NCBI RefSeq assembly: GCF_964204865.1
Contig: NC_135258.1
Span: forward strand, 10,159,001 to 10,223,000
Origin: Styela clava
Lineage: Eukaryota; Chordata; Ascidiacea; Stolidobranchia; Styelidae
DNA length: 64,000 bases
Direction: 5' to 3'
A model generated the notes under the pieces. The model was given only the letters and a program-made list of their open reading frames with translations, ran no database searches and was not told where the DNA came from. Positions 13,349-24,500 of this stretch are shown piece after piece. Each line of letters opens with the position of its first letter. The stretch's first letter is position 1. Made by a program: the position numbers and the translations under genes.

Positions 13349-13567
13349 GGCGCTCCTGAAGTAGCCTATGTGTACCAATATGGATGTAACTAATTTTGTT
13401 CGCCTATTTTCCATCAAGTTATGTACAGGGACTGATTACTATGGGCAGGGGGTGTATTCAATTGGCTAACACAGACAGTCCCCGAACTCGTAATAGAACT
13501 AAAATAAGGACAATTGGAATAAAATTATGGTCTAACTCTAACCTGGTACACATACTACCGGAGTACC
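13349..13567. mobile_element. MITE of the GGTACTCC family, 219 bp
   Basis: Left end GGCGCTCCTGAAGTAG, right end TACCGGAGTACC, flanked by caatactg and caatattg (7 of 8 match). It shares the internal block ACTCGTAATAGAACTAAAAT and the AACCTGGTACACATACTAC block with the copies at 37086, 42697, 54785 and 62089. The 8-bp target site suggests a hAT-like mover. Confidence 0.75.
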
Positions 13568-14472
13568 CAATATTGTATACATTCAGACTATTCATTTTTA
13601 TTATTTGTTGTCATTCTAATTTGAAATTATATATGAGCAAACAAGACGTCTACTATATTTATCATGATTTGAAATTCTCCAAAGTGGTGTAGAGAGGATA
13701 GGATTATTATGGTATGGATAAGTGGCATGTGCGGATGTCAAAAATCAATACAATAATATCGTCTGTCTGAAAATACTCTAATTTGTATGCGCTCATGACC
13801 GTGTAGTGCCAGCGGGAAGCAAAGATAATTGCATAATCTCTGAACTTATATATTTTTATTATGAACATCACGCCTGCGAATAAGGACGAGGAGATAATGA
13901 AGACTTAGGTTATTGGTTAGAGTTAGATCCTGGCTTATTGAGCAATGGTTCTTCCAATACACGTCATTCAAAACGTTTTTAAATAAAACGTCTTGACGAG
14001 CGGAAAATTGATCATGTAATAAGTATTTGGAAATTGCCCTTGAGATGTTTATATTATGCTTTATGTTATTAGACATGGTCCACGCAACTTAGCTTTACGC
14101 ATACGACGTGATTCGATTTTTGAAATTGTTTGGCAGCATAAGCACGTTGTAGAGAGAAGTTAGAATCGAATGTTATAGATTCGTATGATTAATATAACAA
14201 AAACCGTACGAAGTGAAATCAATTGGTTAGCATATAATATGGTACACCATGAACATTGCATTTCTGTGCCTGCGGATCTCGCCGCATACAAATACTTGTA
14301 CATTCTTATTTATAATAGTGGTGCGGAATGAACCAACGGATCGCTTCATCAGCCCTGGATGCCCTCGTCATTTTACTTTACGTTATAGGGCGTATTCATC
14401 CTTTTGTAAATTTTTGTGCTGTAATCTTAACGTTCAGATAAACTCCTAATACTATATTAATGAAAAATTAAA

Positions 14473-15088
14473 ATGTCCTCGGCAAAGATTCAAGAAGCAG
14501 AACGAATTGTGAAGCAACTTCAGTATGAATCGAGTAAATGTCAAAGGATAATGGTTTCACAGGTATGACTTTGAAGCCCTTTTTAACTTTTGTGTGGCAG
14601 ACGGTTGTTGTTTGGTACAACTGACTGCGATAGGTTTGCACATTGATATCTGCTTCATATTTGCAGTACTCTCTACGTACAAAGAACGTTTCGCATATAA
14701 ATGATTTGATGATACATTTTGGGTTAGGTATATATAAACTCGAATGAAAATGGTAAAATTAGCACCCGGCCTGCAAAAAAGATAGCTCTGGGACTATTTT
14801 AAAATATTCTCACCAATAATTGTATCCCCTGTGTAGTCCTTTCCAGTGCCAAGTTGTCTAACTGTATAAAATAATCAACTTGGCAGCATTTGATTAAAGA
14901 TCCACCAAACCCCATAATACAAATCGTATTTAGATATAAAATTTTCTAACATTTCTGAATCCTCACAGGCTAGCAACGAATTATTGGAATTCTGCAACAC
15001 TCAAGTAGCAGGCGATTATCTCATTTATAAGCCACCGAAGCAGCCTAATCCTTGGAAAGCAGAAAAGGGAATTTGCAACTTGATTTGA
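14473..15088 (+). CDS. Heterotrimeric G-protein gamma subunit (69 aa, two exons)
   Basis: Exon 1 is 14473-14562 (ATG, 30 codons) and exon 2 is 14969-15088 (39 codons plus TGA), with a gtatga donor, a cctcacag acceptor and phase 0. The protein starts MSSAKIQEAERIVKQLQYES and continues with IMVSQ and ASNELLEFCNTQ. It ends NPWKAEKGICNLI. Length, the N-terminal coiled-coil helix, the intron right after VSQ, the NPF-like NPW and the C-terminal CaaX box (CNLI) are all as in the G-gamma family. These proteins bind G-beta in a constitutive dimer and are prenylated at the CaaX cysteine, which anchors the dimer to membranes. Unusual: GDYLIYKPP replaces the usual DPLLTPVP, and the final residue is Ile. 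The exons are too short to stand out as open frames. Confidence 0.87.
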
Positions 15089-15149
15089 TATTTTTGGAAT
15101 ATTCTTCCGAACTCATCATATTTATGAACGTTCAAATGTCAGACTCCAC

Positions 15150-15155
15150 AATAAA
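15150..15155 (+). promoter_or_regulatory. Candidate poly(A) signal of the G-gamma gene
   Basis: AATAAA lies 62 bp past the G-gamma stop codon, on the same strand and followed by an A-rich run. The position is plausible for a short 3' UTR. Confidence 0.45.
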
Positions 15156-15499
15156 GCAAAAAAAATGGGCATCTATTTTACTACAGCACGGTGATGCCTA
15201 TGTTATAACTTTTTCGAAAAAGGCTGTTTTCTTCACCACCAAATATTTTATTGTAATCGATATATTTTATACGAGATATATTACCTTTTTATCTAAATAG
15301 AACAACTTGTTGTCGCGACTCTCCAGCATTGCTACCACTGTCAGTCGGTGAACTGCGCGGGAATTTTCACAAGACGCTTTTGTCACTCACACCATGGTGG
15401 TTATATTAAATCAATATTCAGTTTTAAGAATTGATTTCGATGTTTGTTTTAATGTTGTACATTTATTACCCCGTCTGTTATACTCACTCTGAGTGCAAT

Positions 15500-15712
15500 A
15501 TGGCGACACTCTGTTTCTAAAATGACGTATGAGTTGCAAACGTCGATACTTAATAACATGTAGATTACGTATTGGAAAATGTGTAAAACTGGCACTCTAT
15601 TTTAGTTTCTGATATGACGTATACGTTGCTAACTCGTTGCAAATGTCGATACTTAATAACATGTAAATTACGTGTGAATTTTGTGGCTTTGAGATTGGAA
15701 AATGTGCAAAAT
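15500..15712. repeat. Imperfect direct repeat, period about 105 bp
   Basis: Two similar units each hold ATGACGTAT, then GTCGATACTTAATAACATGT, ATTACGT, and ATTGGAAAATGTG (first about 15522-15588, second about 15614-15707). The second carries small insertions. No coding potential was seen. Confidence 0.6.
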
Positions 15713-17345
15713 GGCATATTTAGTAGCACACAATCGAAGAGACAATTTTATTAATTAATTTCATTACGCATCGCTTGTTCACTGACGTCATTGTTTATAA
15801 ACAATTTTTGAAAATCATGTAGTGAAAATATTTTTGTATCTAGCGTGGTGAAATAACATTTATCAATTAAGCCAAAACAAAAATACCACAACGAAACAAG
15901 CTACCCAGGAATACAGACTTGCCGACCAATATTGAGGGATTCAATTCATTGTTAGATGATGGTATATTCTATGTTTATGAGATAACATTTACTTATATAT
16001 GGTATAATTGATGTCAGAGTTGGACCAGAAGTCTTTGGTGTTTGCCCCATTCGTGTTATATATATATATAAAATTTCATTACCGCGAAATAATATTTTAT
16101 GCACGAGAGATGGAGCAGCAATTTAATATTTCATTAGGTATATGTGAATTTGTATTGTTGGACATGTTTATCACTTATCAGAAAGAATTTTGAATCTCTG
16201 TTACTTCCTAAACTCATTTGCGCACAAATATAAAGTTTGCACTATGTTTGTCAGTGTTTAATTAAATTTTTTTTTGTTTGTTTCATATTATATTTTGCGG
16301 TGGTCAAGTTAAAAGAAAGATTCCTCAACTTAAACGAAATCTACCAATAGTGTGAAATTAGGAGTCCAGTGACAGATATTTTGCAATCACGCAGAAAAAA
16401 TAATTGTGAATGCTGTGGTAGTAATATGTACTGCATTGCTTGCCATGCCTGCTAGAATACTGATGTTCTGATTTCTGCTGTTTCAAATACCAATACACGA
16501 CTGTGTTGTGTCCTTAATAAACCGCACCACGTGCTTTTAATGTGATCTCTCACTGATAGCTGTTGTATTACATATAAATTATAGTTTCGACGTTAAGCGG
16601 TTTCCATATCCCTTGTATGCTTGCGATGTGTATAATTTTGTGAAGTGCTCATATGACACTGACTAATGGGCTCATATTATATATTCCCGACATGCTCATC
16701 CGGTGATTGTTTGAAGTATAATTGCAATGCTAATATAAACCACCTCCCGTTTGATGAAATCAGCACAGAGTTCATTACGTTGAGATTAAACATGGGTATA
16801 GAAAACGTTGACTACAATCGAGATTTTTCTATGCATTGCATTGTGCGGTAAGAAGAGGATCAAGCTGTAAAAGAGGTCTGAAATTGGCACTCGAAGTACT
16901 GTAGAGAAAATAAAAAATGCTTGTGACCTCAAGACTAATGAGAACTGGCACACACATGACAAGTCAAAGGTATCGTGCCTTGAAAGCGCGTTGCATCTTC
17001 ATAATTCATGTCTGAAGGACTATTTCTTCACAATGGGAGAATTTTATGTAATTCCAAGTATTCTCGCAAAATTTTTAATAGCATGTCAACGTACACGTTA
17101 TTGTTTATGTAGGTATTGATCCGCTCAAAGTACGAATATATTTCTCCGTATTTGGCCAATGCAATCTCAAATCATGTGCGAAACTGAATATGTAGGCCAA
17201 TATATAAGTTCGTTTACTGACCATACATGGCCCATATTTAATAATTGAAGAATTGTATCATTCAATTGCTGCAGTTTCCATATGAACTAAATTTGACGCT
17301 TGAAGGATATTAAACGCACTGAGGTTTAAACAAAATGAGCTCATG
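15713..17345. other. Intergenic, no gene seen
   Basis: AT-rich sequence with a TA run near 16054-16070. No exon or RNA gene could be supported on either strand. Confidence 0.45.
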
Positions 17346-17353
17346 CAGTAGAG

Positions 17354-18122
17354 CAGCGTTTCCCAAACTGTGTTCCGCGAGCGTCTTCGGAGTGTTCCGT
17401 GGGAAAGGAATCAAAATCCGTCTAAATTGGTCGCCATGGCGATCTAGGGATCGTGAGGTTGTCGCCCAACTGACCGTTCAATATCGTGTCACCGTGGGCC
17501 TAAAGCGACCTAACTGAGGTAGGACAGTGGCATTTTCGCTAACCGTCGACCTAGCTTTTTGACTATTAAGTTCATTATCAAGTTTACAGCAATCCTTTTG
17601 GTTTTGCTATAGGCAAACAAGTAGGTCAAAACTAAAGAATAAAGGCACCTCTACCTGGTTTTACTTTGAAATGCTGAAAAAATTACTCATGTTCGCTAAA
17701 CTCGATTCAGCAAATAAATAAACTGCAGGTTGCAGCTCACAAATTTGCATCAAGTACTTCTATCTGCATTAGTCGTAAAATTAGAGGCAAACACTACGTA
17801 ATGGGAAGTAAAAGACATAGAAACGTAAAACGAATTTATTGATTCATATAAAGCAAAATCAATCCGGCTAACCGGCATTTAAATTAAGAAACAATAAAAC
17901 CTAATAATAAATGCAATATGTAAAATATTCTATTTTATGTATGTTCAACACAATTCTGTTAGTTTTCGCGGCGCATTTGGCAACTCGCCAAGGCGAACCC
18001 ATTGGGAACCGCTGCATTACGCCGCTTTTCTTCATCAATTTTACCCTTTCATTTTTTGGTGTTCCGCAAGGCAAGATAAAACGTGTAAGTGTTCCGTGGC
18101 CGGAAAAGTTTGGGAAACGCTG
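17354..18122. mobile_element. hAT non-autonomous transposon, 769 bp, perfect 8-bp TSD
   Basis: TIRs CAGCGTTTCCCAAACT at the left and AGTTTGGGAAACGCTG at the right are exact complements over 16 bp. They are followed on both sides by GTGTTCCG-type sub-terminal motifs. The flanking 8-mer cagtagag is identical at 17346-17353 and 18123-18130. No transposase frame is left inside. Confidence 0.9.
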
Positions 18123-18344
18123 CAGTAGAGTAATGCTTTTGCGGAAATAAAATACTTTTAAGCTAGGTACTCCATTTAAAAATATTTAAGTTAAAAAGCA
18201 AAATCGCTATTAGCTTTTCGCATGTGTTGAAAACTGAACTATTGCTTGAACATGTGTTGCCGAAACAACTCCGACGAATAGTTATGTATCGATATTCGAT
18301 TCTAGTGGCATTTAAGTACAGTAAATACAGGCGCGCAGCCAGGA

Positions 18345-19215
18345 TTTTCAAAAGGGGTAGGGTTCAAAATTGGAAATTTCCGGTACCGTCTGTAACAGTC
18401 ACTACGATCACGCGCTCGTTAATTAATAGACCCGCCTTTTCAGCGTATAAAAAAAATTTTGTCGCGTAAAATATTCAATTCATGACAACTACGAGATTCT
18501 AAAATGTCCTCATATTTATAATTTAATTGTGTCCAACGTAACTCGCGGTTGTGACTTCTTACGTCAAAATAAAAAACATTACTGCAGTGAAATACCACGG
18601 CGATCTGTGGACATAAAAATATAAGATAAGCTGCCCGATGTATTTAATTTTGATACGTATTTTGCAATCTTGCGACCTCGTTATCGCCGTTAGTAAAATC
18701 TCGTTATCTGATATAAAATCACGTTTAGTACAATTTTACTTCATACAATGAAAATAGATATAAAGGAAACCAGTAAATTAAAAATACAAATTAACCGCCT
18801 CGATATCCACGCCGAACAGTCGCCGCGATTACGCCACTTGTTAAAAGAGCCGACTTTTTCAACGAAAAATGATTATTCTCTTGTGCAAAGTAATCAATCC
18901 ATGACCGATGGGTGCATATTTAAAATGTCCTGCTTTATTAATTTAATTGTCTTCAATTTAACCTGCGGTTGCGTCGACAAAACAAGAGCCACTCTAAAAC
19001 ACCACGGAGTTCCGCGGACATAAAATGTGTGGTAAATTGCCCGATTATATAGTGTATCCGTATTTTGCGAATTCGACAAATTTGAAATGTACTTGTAACA
19101 CTGACTCCGTTCAATTGCAATGCTGCCACCCCGATTATTTTTAGCGGACGGCAATTGCACGCGTTATCGGCGACTTTTTTTCAGTTTTTAAAAAAATTCA
19201 AAAGGGGGGGGGAAG
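18345..19215. repeat. Two diverged tandem units of about 425 bp
   Basis: Blocks around 18500-18640 and 18920-19050 align in the same order: AAAATGTCCT, ATTTAATTGT, CGCGGTTG or CTGCGGTTG, ACCACGG, GGACATAAAA and TGCCCGAT. The array starts and ends near CAAAAGGGG-type motifs (18348 and 19199). It looks like a degenerate repeat or transposon relic; the type is not identified. Confidence 0.55.
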
Positions 19216-19424
19216 GGGTTTTAACACATGGGTTTCGACATGACTTTGGTTGTGATATTGGTCAAAACCAAACTTCTTTTATATACTGGGAACCCAAGGT
19301 GCTGGAAGCCAGCATCCACTAGTTTATTCCTATTCTGCGAGTGGGCTACTGCCTTGACTATATATAAAGAATATATATTTCTGGTCAATCGAACTATGGC
19401 ATGTGTGAAGTCTAATGTGAACAC

Positions 19425-20946
19425 TAGGGTTTGTTCGGATAATTTTTACTATTCGGATAACAGATATATCCGGGTATTTTGTATTTTAACTATCCGGTTA
19501 ACCGGATAGTTACTGGTAATTTTAGAGAACCAATTTCACAAGATTTTTGCGGTGGATTGACCGAAAACAACCACACAGTTCTATTGTAAATACGTACATA
19601 TTTATATGTATTATTTTTCTCGAATACAAATGATTGTGCATTTTGATATTGTATGTTTCAATAAATAAAAATTTAAGCTTTGTAATTGTACAAAAGTACA
19701 GCTGAATAGTATAATAAAACATTCTTTTTAAATACTGTGTCCTAATTGTCTTTCCCCCGACTGCTTAGTTATTTTCTCGTATTCAAATCATATGTAAAAA
19801 TTTATATTATTTCTTACTTTATTGTTAATTTTTTTGGGAGTTTCTCTTTGTGTCTAGCTCAGTGGACCTTAACCCTGGTTCGATCAAACCCTGAAGTCTG
19901 GTGGAGCAGTTCCAGGGGTTCGACGAATAACCTCTGAAACAGTTGCATATTATGGGACTTTTCTATTACCTAGCCTACTAATTATGCAAAAATAACTATA
20001 GTTCATCGCAGATATTCGAACATAAACGTTCAACAACTAATAAATTAGCGTTGGTGTGTGTATAGCTTCGCGCAGATATAAGTTTAGTGAGGTTCCATTA
20101 CATTTCAACCCACGTACATTTGAACCCATGACAATTGCACCTGTATGCTATTGCACCTATGGAATTTTTTTTGTTTCACGGATAGTTAAACCCATACTAA
20201 CCCTAACCCATGGGTTTTAGCACCCGCATATAGATTGAACCCGTGGATATACGCATGGGTTCAAATGTACGGTCACCGTTTAGTGGACCTTTCGGTGCTC
20301 TACCACCTTAGATTCTAGAACACGTTATTGAAAGCTCAAATCGTCACAGATTTCGTACGCTTGGGTGTGTGTACTTATCTATGATAGCGCTTTTAGATGC
20401 TTTCTGCTTATATCTTCGGAATAACCTGGGATGTTATGACTTATGACGAACCAACTATTTTTAAGCTTATGATTCTGCGTGACCCTTATTCATAATCTAC
20501 GGTACTAATGAGGATTGAATGTACGTAAAAGTATGCTCGTGTTTGAATTTTACCAGGAGATAAATTTGCGACAAAGAATACTTCATTGCAGAACTTTGCA
20601 ATATGGCGCCGAGTCATATCCTATATCTATAAAATAAAACATGTGGCATACACTTTTATCCGCATTTCAATTCAGTTTGAAGTTTGAGAAACGAATGACT
20701 TGAACTTCCAACGTTTTTGAAGCATTTTAAAATCTTTTGGATTTTTAAAGTCACTAATTTAATTTTTATCAGTTTTTCGCTTGCAATTAGTCGCCACTCA
20801 ACAATAAATACAAAAATTAGTAATGCGCATATTCATTATTTATACTGCTCTATTATCCGGTTAACCGTCACATTAATATCCGGATATCAGATAGCAAAAA
20901 TACTCTCGGTTATCAGGATAATCGCTATCCAGATAAACCAACCCTA
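19425..20946. mobile_element. hAT-like element with TAGGGTTTG ends, 1.5 kb
   Basis: Left end TAGGGTTTGTTCGGATAA, right end reverse complement TAGGGTTGGTTTATCTGGAT. The flanking 8-mers gtgaacac and gtaagcac match at 6 of 8. Sub-terminal regions repeat CCGGATA/TATCCGG and contain the palindrome ACTATCCGGTTAACCGGATAGT (19489-19510, split by position here). Inside are an internal hAT-type fragment (CAGTGGACCTTAACC near 19860) and the nested element 20090-20277. No transposase was seen. Confidence 0.65.
20090..20277. mobile_element. Small palindromic MITE, 188 bp, perfect 8-bp TSD
   Basis: Ends AGGTTCCATTACATTTCAAC and GTTCAAATGTACGGTCACC are imperfect inverted repeats. The flanking 8-mer gtttagtg occurs at 20082-20089 and 20278-20285. 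The interior repeats ACCCAT/ATGGGT and GTACATTTGAACCC motifs on both strands, so the whole element can fold back. It is inserted into the 19425-20946 element. Confidence 0.75.
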
Positions 20947-21502
20947 GTAAGCACATCATCATGTATCGCGCTATCATGACGCCTCGTTTTTGTTGCCAAG
21001 ACGTGAATCCACCATGCCGTCAGAGTGGATTTTGCGGTACAACTAGCCTATTGGACATCCCGAAGTTAATAACAGAAACTCGTGGTTAATGGGATACATT
21101 TTATTATTCAGAAGTAAATGACACCTATTATAATATATATTCAGTATGGTAAGTTCCGTTTGGTATGCTATCTCTGCAGATGTATCTATCATAACCCAGA
21201 GCATACCATTGATTTTGATGAACATACTCGTTTAAATAGTACGCTGCTAGAATTAGTAAGTAGAATACAATAATACCGCATTGGTTAAGATAGATACAAC
21301 TATTGAAATCGTATACCAAATTAGCATCTTATATCCTAGCTAGACATTTATCTAAAGTCTACAGTTAAATTTACTAAAGTTTTGAACAATAGACCACATC
21401 ACATTATGACGAATTCAGCTGAGTTCGACAGTCCTTGTAATGCTGTTTTTTGTGGTCTATAAACATTCAATATTATATGCATGTTTCATACATCTCAAGT
21501 GA

Positions 21503-24500
21503 TCATCGAGTGCTGTCTCTCATTCGAAACAGCAAAATTAGAAATCCGAGAGTACGATATCCAACAAGAAGTGCGAACATCAAGCCAACATCTCTGTACA
21601 TGTTTTCCTGCGATTAAAAAAAGAAACGCATTTTGGAAATTGCACTACAAGACAGCAGCTCAAATGTACTTTTCGTGGGAGGTGTTGAATAGGATGACGA
21701 TCTGTCGCCAGTTAGGCCTAAAACATTCCATATACCACAAGATCTACACATATAGAGTTACAATACAAGGTATGTTAGATGGCGGTTATCAATTTTGGGA
21801 ATCAACATAGTTGTTAGAATGCCCTACTGGTAGCAAACGACTTCGAACGACGAATACCGTACCCTACTCAAGTCTAGTCCAGTTTTTGAAGAAATTCATA
21901 AATTCAAAATTTGTACAGATGTGCAGGTGGAGCATTTGGCTGCGGAGCACTAAACTTGAGAGTGCCGGTAAGATGGCAAAGTCGCTTACGTTGCGTGCTC
22001 GGACTACGGCTTGGCATACATATTGCCATTTACACCTGACTTACCGGATGAAAATCAAATTCCTCGATAATCATCAACCCAGTTTCTTGTGTACATGATG
22101 TACTATTTCCTCCAGTCGATGGACAGGCTGTAAGATGTAAAGTTTCATATTTCATTGTGATATAGTGAAATCATTTATCATATTTTAGTTCAATAATATT
22201 ATTCGCATAATGATCCATTGTTAGGGGCGGGATGTTCCCAAACGATTATACGCCACATAAATAATTTGTGTCATTACAGTATAAACAATTTTTAAAACTA
22301 AAATTCCTGGTTGTTTTATACTTGCTGAATTCATTTTGATAAAATATAATATTGTATTTAACTTTATTCAGCAACTTTATTTTCAAAAACTCACTCAAAT
22401 TCCCAACGTTTTGCCATTGATTGATCGTCAACATTTCGTTTGTAAAACCAAGACAGATATTTCAACCAGACGAAGTACACTGGTATCGAACTGAAAACAA
22501 AGTTATATCTTGGTCGATAAAAGGCATCTTATCTACTTAGTGTTGTGAATTTTTTTATAACTCAGTAATAAAGTTATAAGATTAGTAAACTACGAGATAT
22601 TTTAATTCAAATGGTGTGTATATAAAATTAATTGAAACCAGACTAATTTTCACGAAAAAATGGTGCATGAAAATATATCGGTTATTGCTAATATTTGTAA
22701 TATCAATCCAACTGTACACTACATCGCAATTTTGTGTTCAGTTCACCTAAACCACATACGTGATTTCATACTTACTCTGCAGACAAGAAGAATCCACCGA
22801 AAAGCAGCAGTGGCATAATCAAAGGGGGTCCAATGGCCAATGCAACTGTTACTGTTGGAGACATACATGAAATCAGATATCCAAAAGATACACAAGTACT
22901 GACCAATAATAAACAGATACCGTAAAATACGAAGAATTCAGCAGCACCCGGGTATAGACCTGACAAGCAAAATGGATATCATTTAGTTGGAAATACGTTT
23001 CTTTATAAGGAATACGACCATCGCTCCCATATTGCATTACCAGTAATATTGTATATATATATATTTAAGTGTGCATGTTAATTAAGATTCATGCTTGATC
23101 TTGTGATTTTATCATCAAAATATTTTCTAGTTTGGAAATGGTAGTTGCTGGCAAGTTGACCACGCTCCGAGAAAACTTTACAAAAATACTCATAGATCTT
23201 GGTTTCTCCAGGATATTGCGAATTTCCGCCAAGTTTACCCATATGACAACATTTAAACAATGATGATGTATAACTATTGTTGACAGTTGAATACTTTTGA
23301 ATAATTTTTTAGATATACCTTGTTACCTACCTAACATGAAATAAACTATCACCGAGTAAATAAGAGGTAAAATGATGTACATTGGTAGTTCAGCGACATT
23401 TTTTGAGAAAAAATATGCTGCAGTGCTGTACATTCCATTAAAATGTTCTCTTCGAAACAATGGGATCTCAGTCGGAAAAGCCTGTATAGGAAATGAAGAG
23501 AATAGAAAATGCGTCAAATGATGAAATTGTTGTTGTCATAACTCATAACAGCACGACAACAATTCATCCCATGTATTCTTACATTACTGCATTTAAATGA
23601 ATGTTTGCCGTAGACATTTGCATTCGGTAGCTTATAAAATACTAAACTACATTACATATTATGTAGGGGAGTGTAGACGTTAACCTTCGTTAATCTGAGC
23701 ATTGCAACATAACTGATTTCCCTACGTAACTTTTCAAGTTCAATAAAGAAAGAAAATAATACCCCGTATATATATTTTACAACTATTTTTTATAAATGTA
23801 AATACTTACGTTAATAACCCCAAATACATATGAAAATGTCAAGTTGATAGCGACAAGGAAAAGTGCTCCACTTATGTTTCGAACCTCACTGGTGTCGTAT
23901 GGTTTTCCGAATGGAGTTCTGAGATATACCAGTCCAATGATCAAAGCCACAACCTAGAATTACCCCATTTATACATAAAAAGAAGGAAACTATGCCACTG
24001 GAAATAGGTTTGTACTTGTATCTGGTACAAGAGAGCAACCCTCAAATATATGGGCACGTAGACGAGAGCGAATCAGTTCTTACCCGTACCTTTGATGCTC
24101 TCAAGAAAGTTCAGGATTCCCAGTAGCAAGAATTTCGCAAAATCAAAGCGTACAGGCAGTCATCACGCGGACTATAATCCGCGTTCCCGTGGATAAAAAT
24201 AATACAGCGAAATTTTAGACGAAATATCAAATTTCATAGAATTAATACAACATTTAGAAATAAATAAAAGTAATAGCCTTCTAGAATAAATTCCATCTTT
24301 AACTACTTAAAATTTCAAAGCAATTGGTCCAGTAATCAAAGAGAAAAGCGACTTTTTAAAAACGTGTCAAAGAACAAGAACAACAACACAATATTGAAAC
24401 GATCGTTATGTCCACTACGTGTCCAAAAACAAATATTAAGACAGATGTGCACATTCAGACAAACCCAAGTAAGAGTAGATATTAAACTTAACCCATGAAT

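Noticed and set aside
21481-21810. 109-codon plus-strand frame
   Set aside because: It lies antisense to the last ABCG exon (21503-21607), which has a clear family match; this frame has none.
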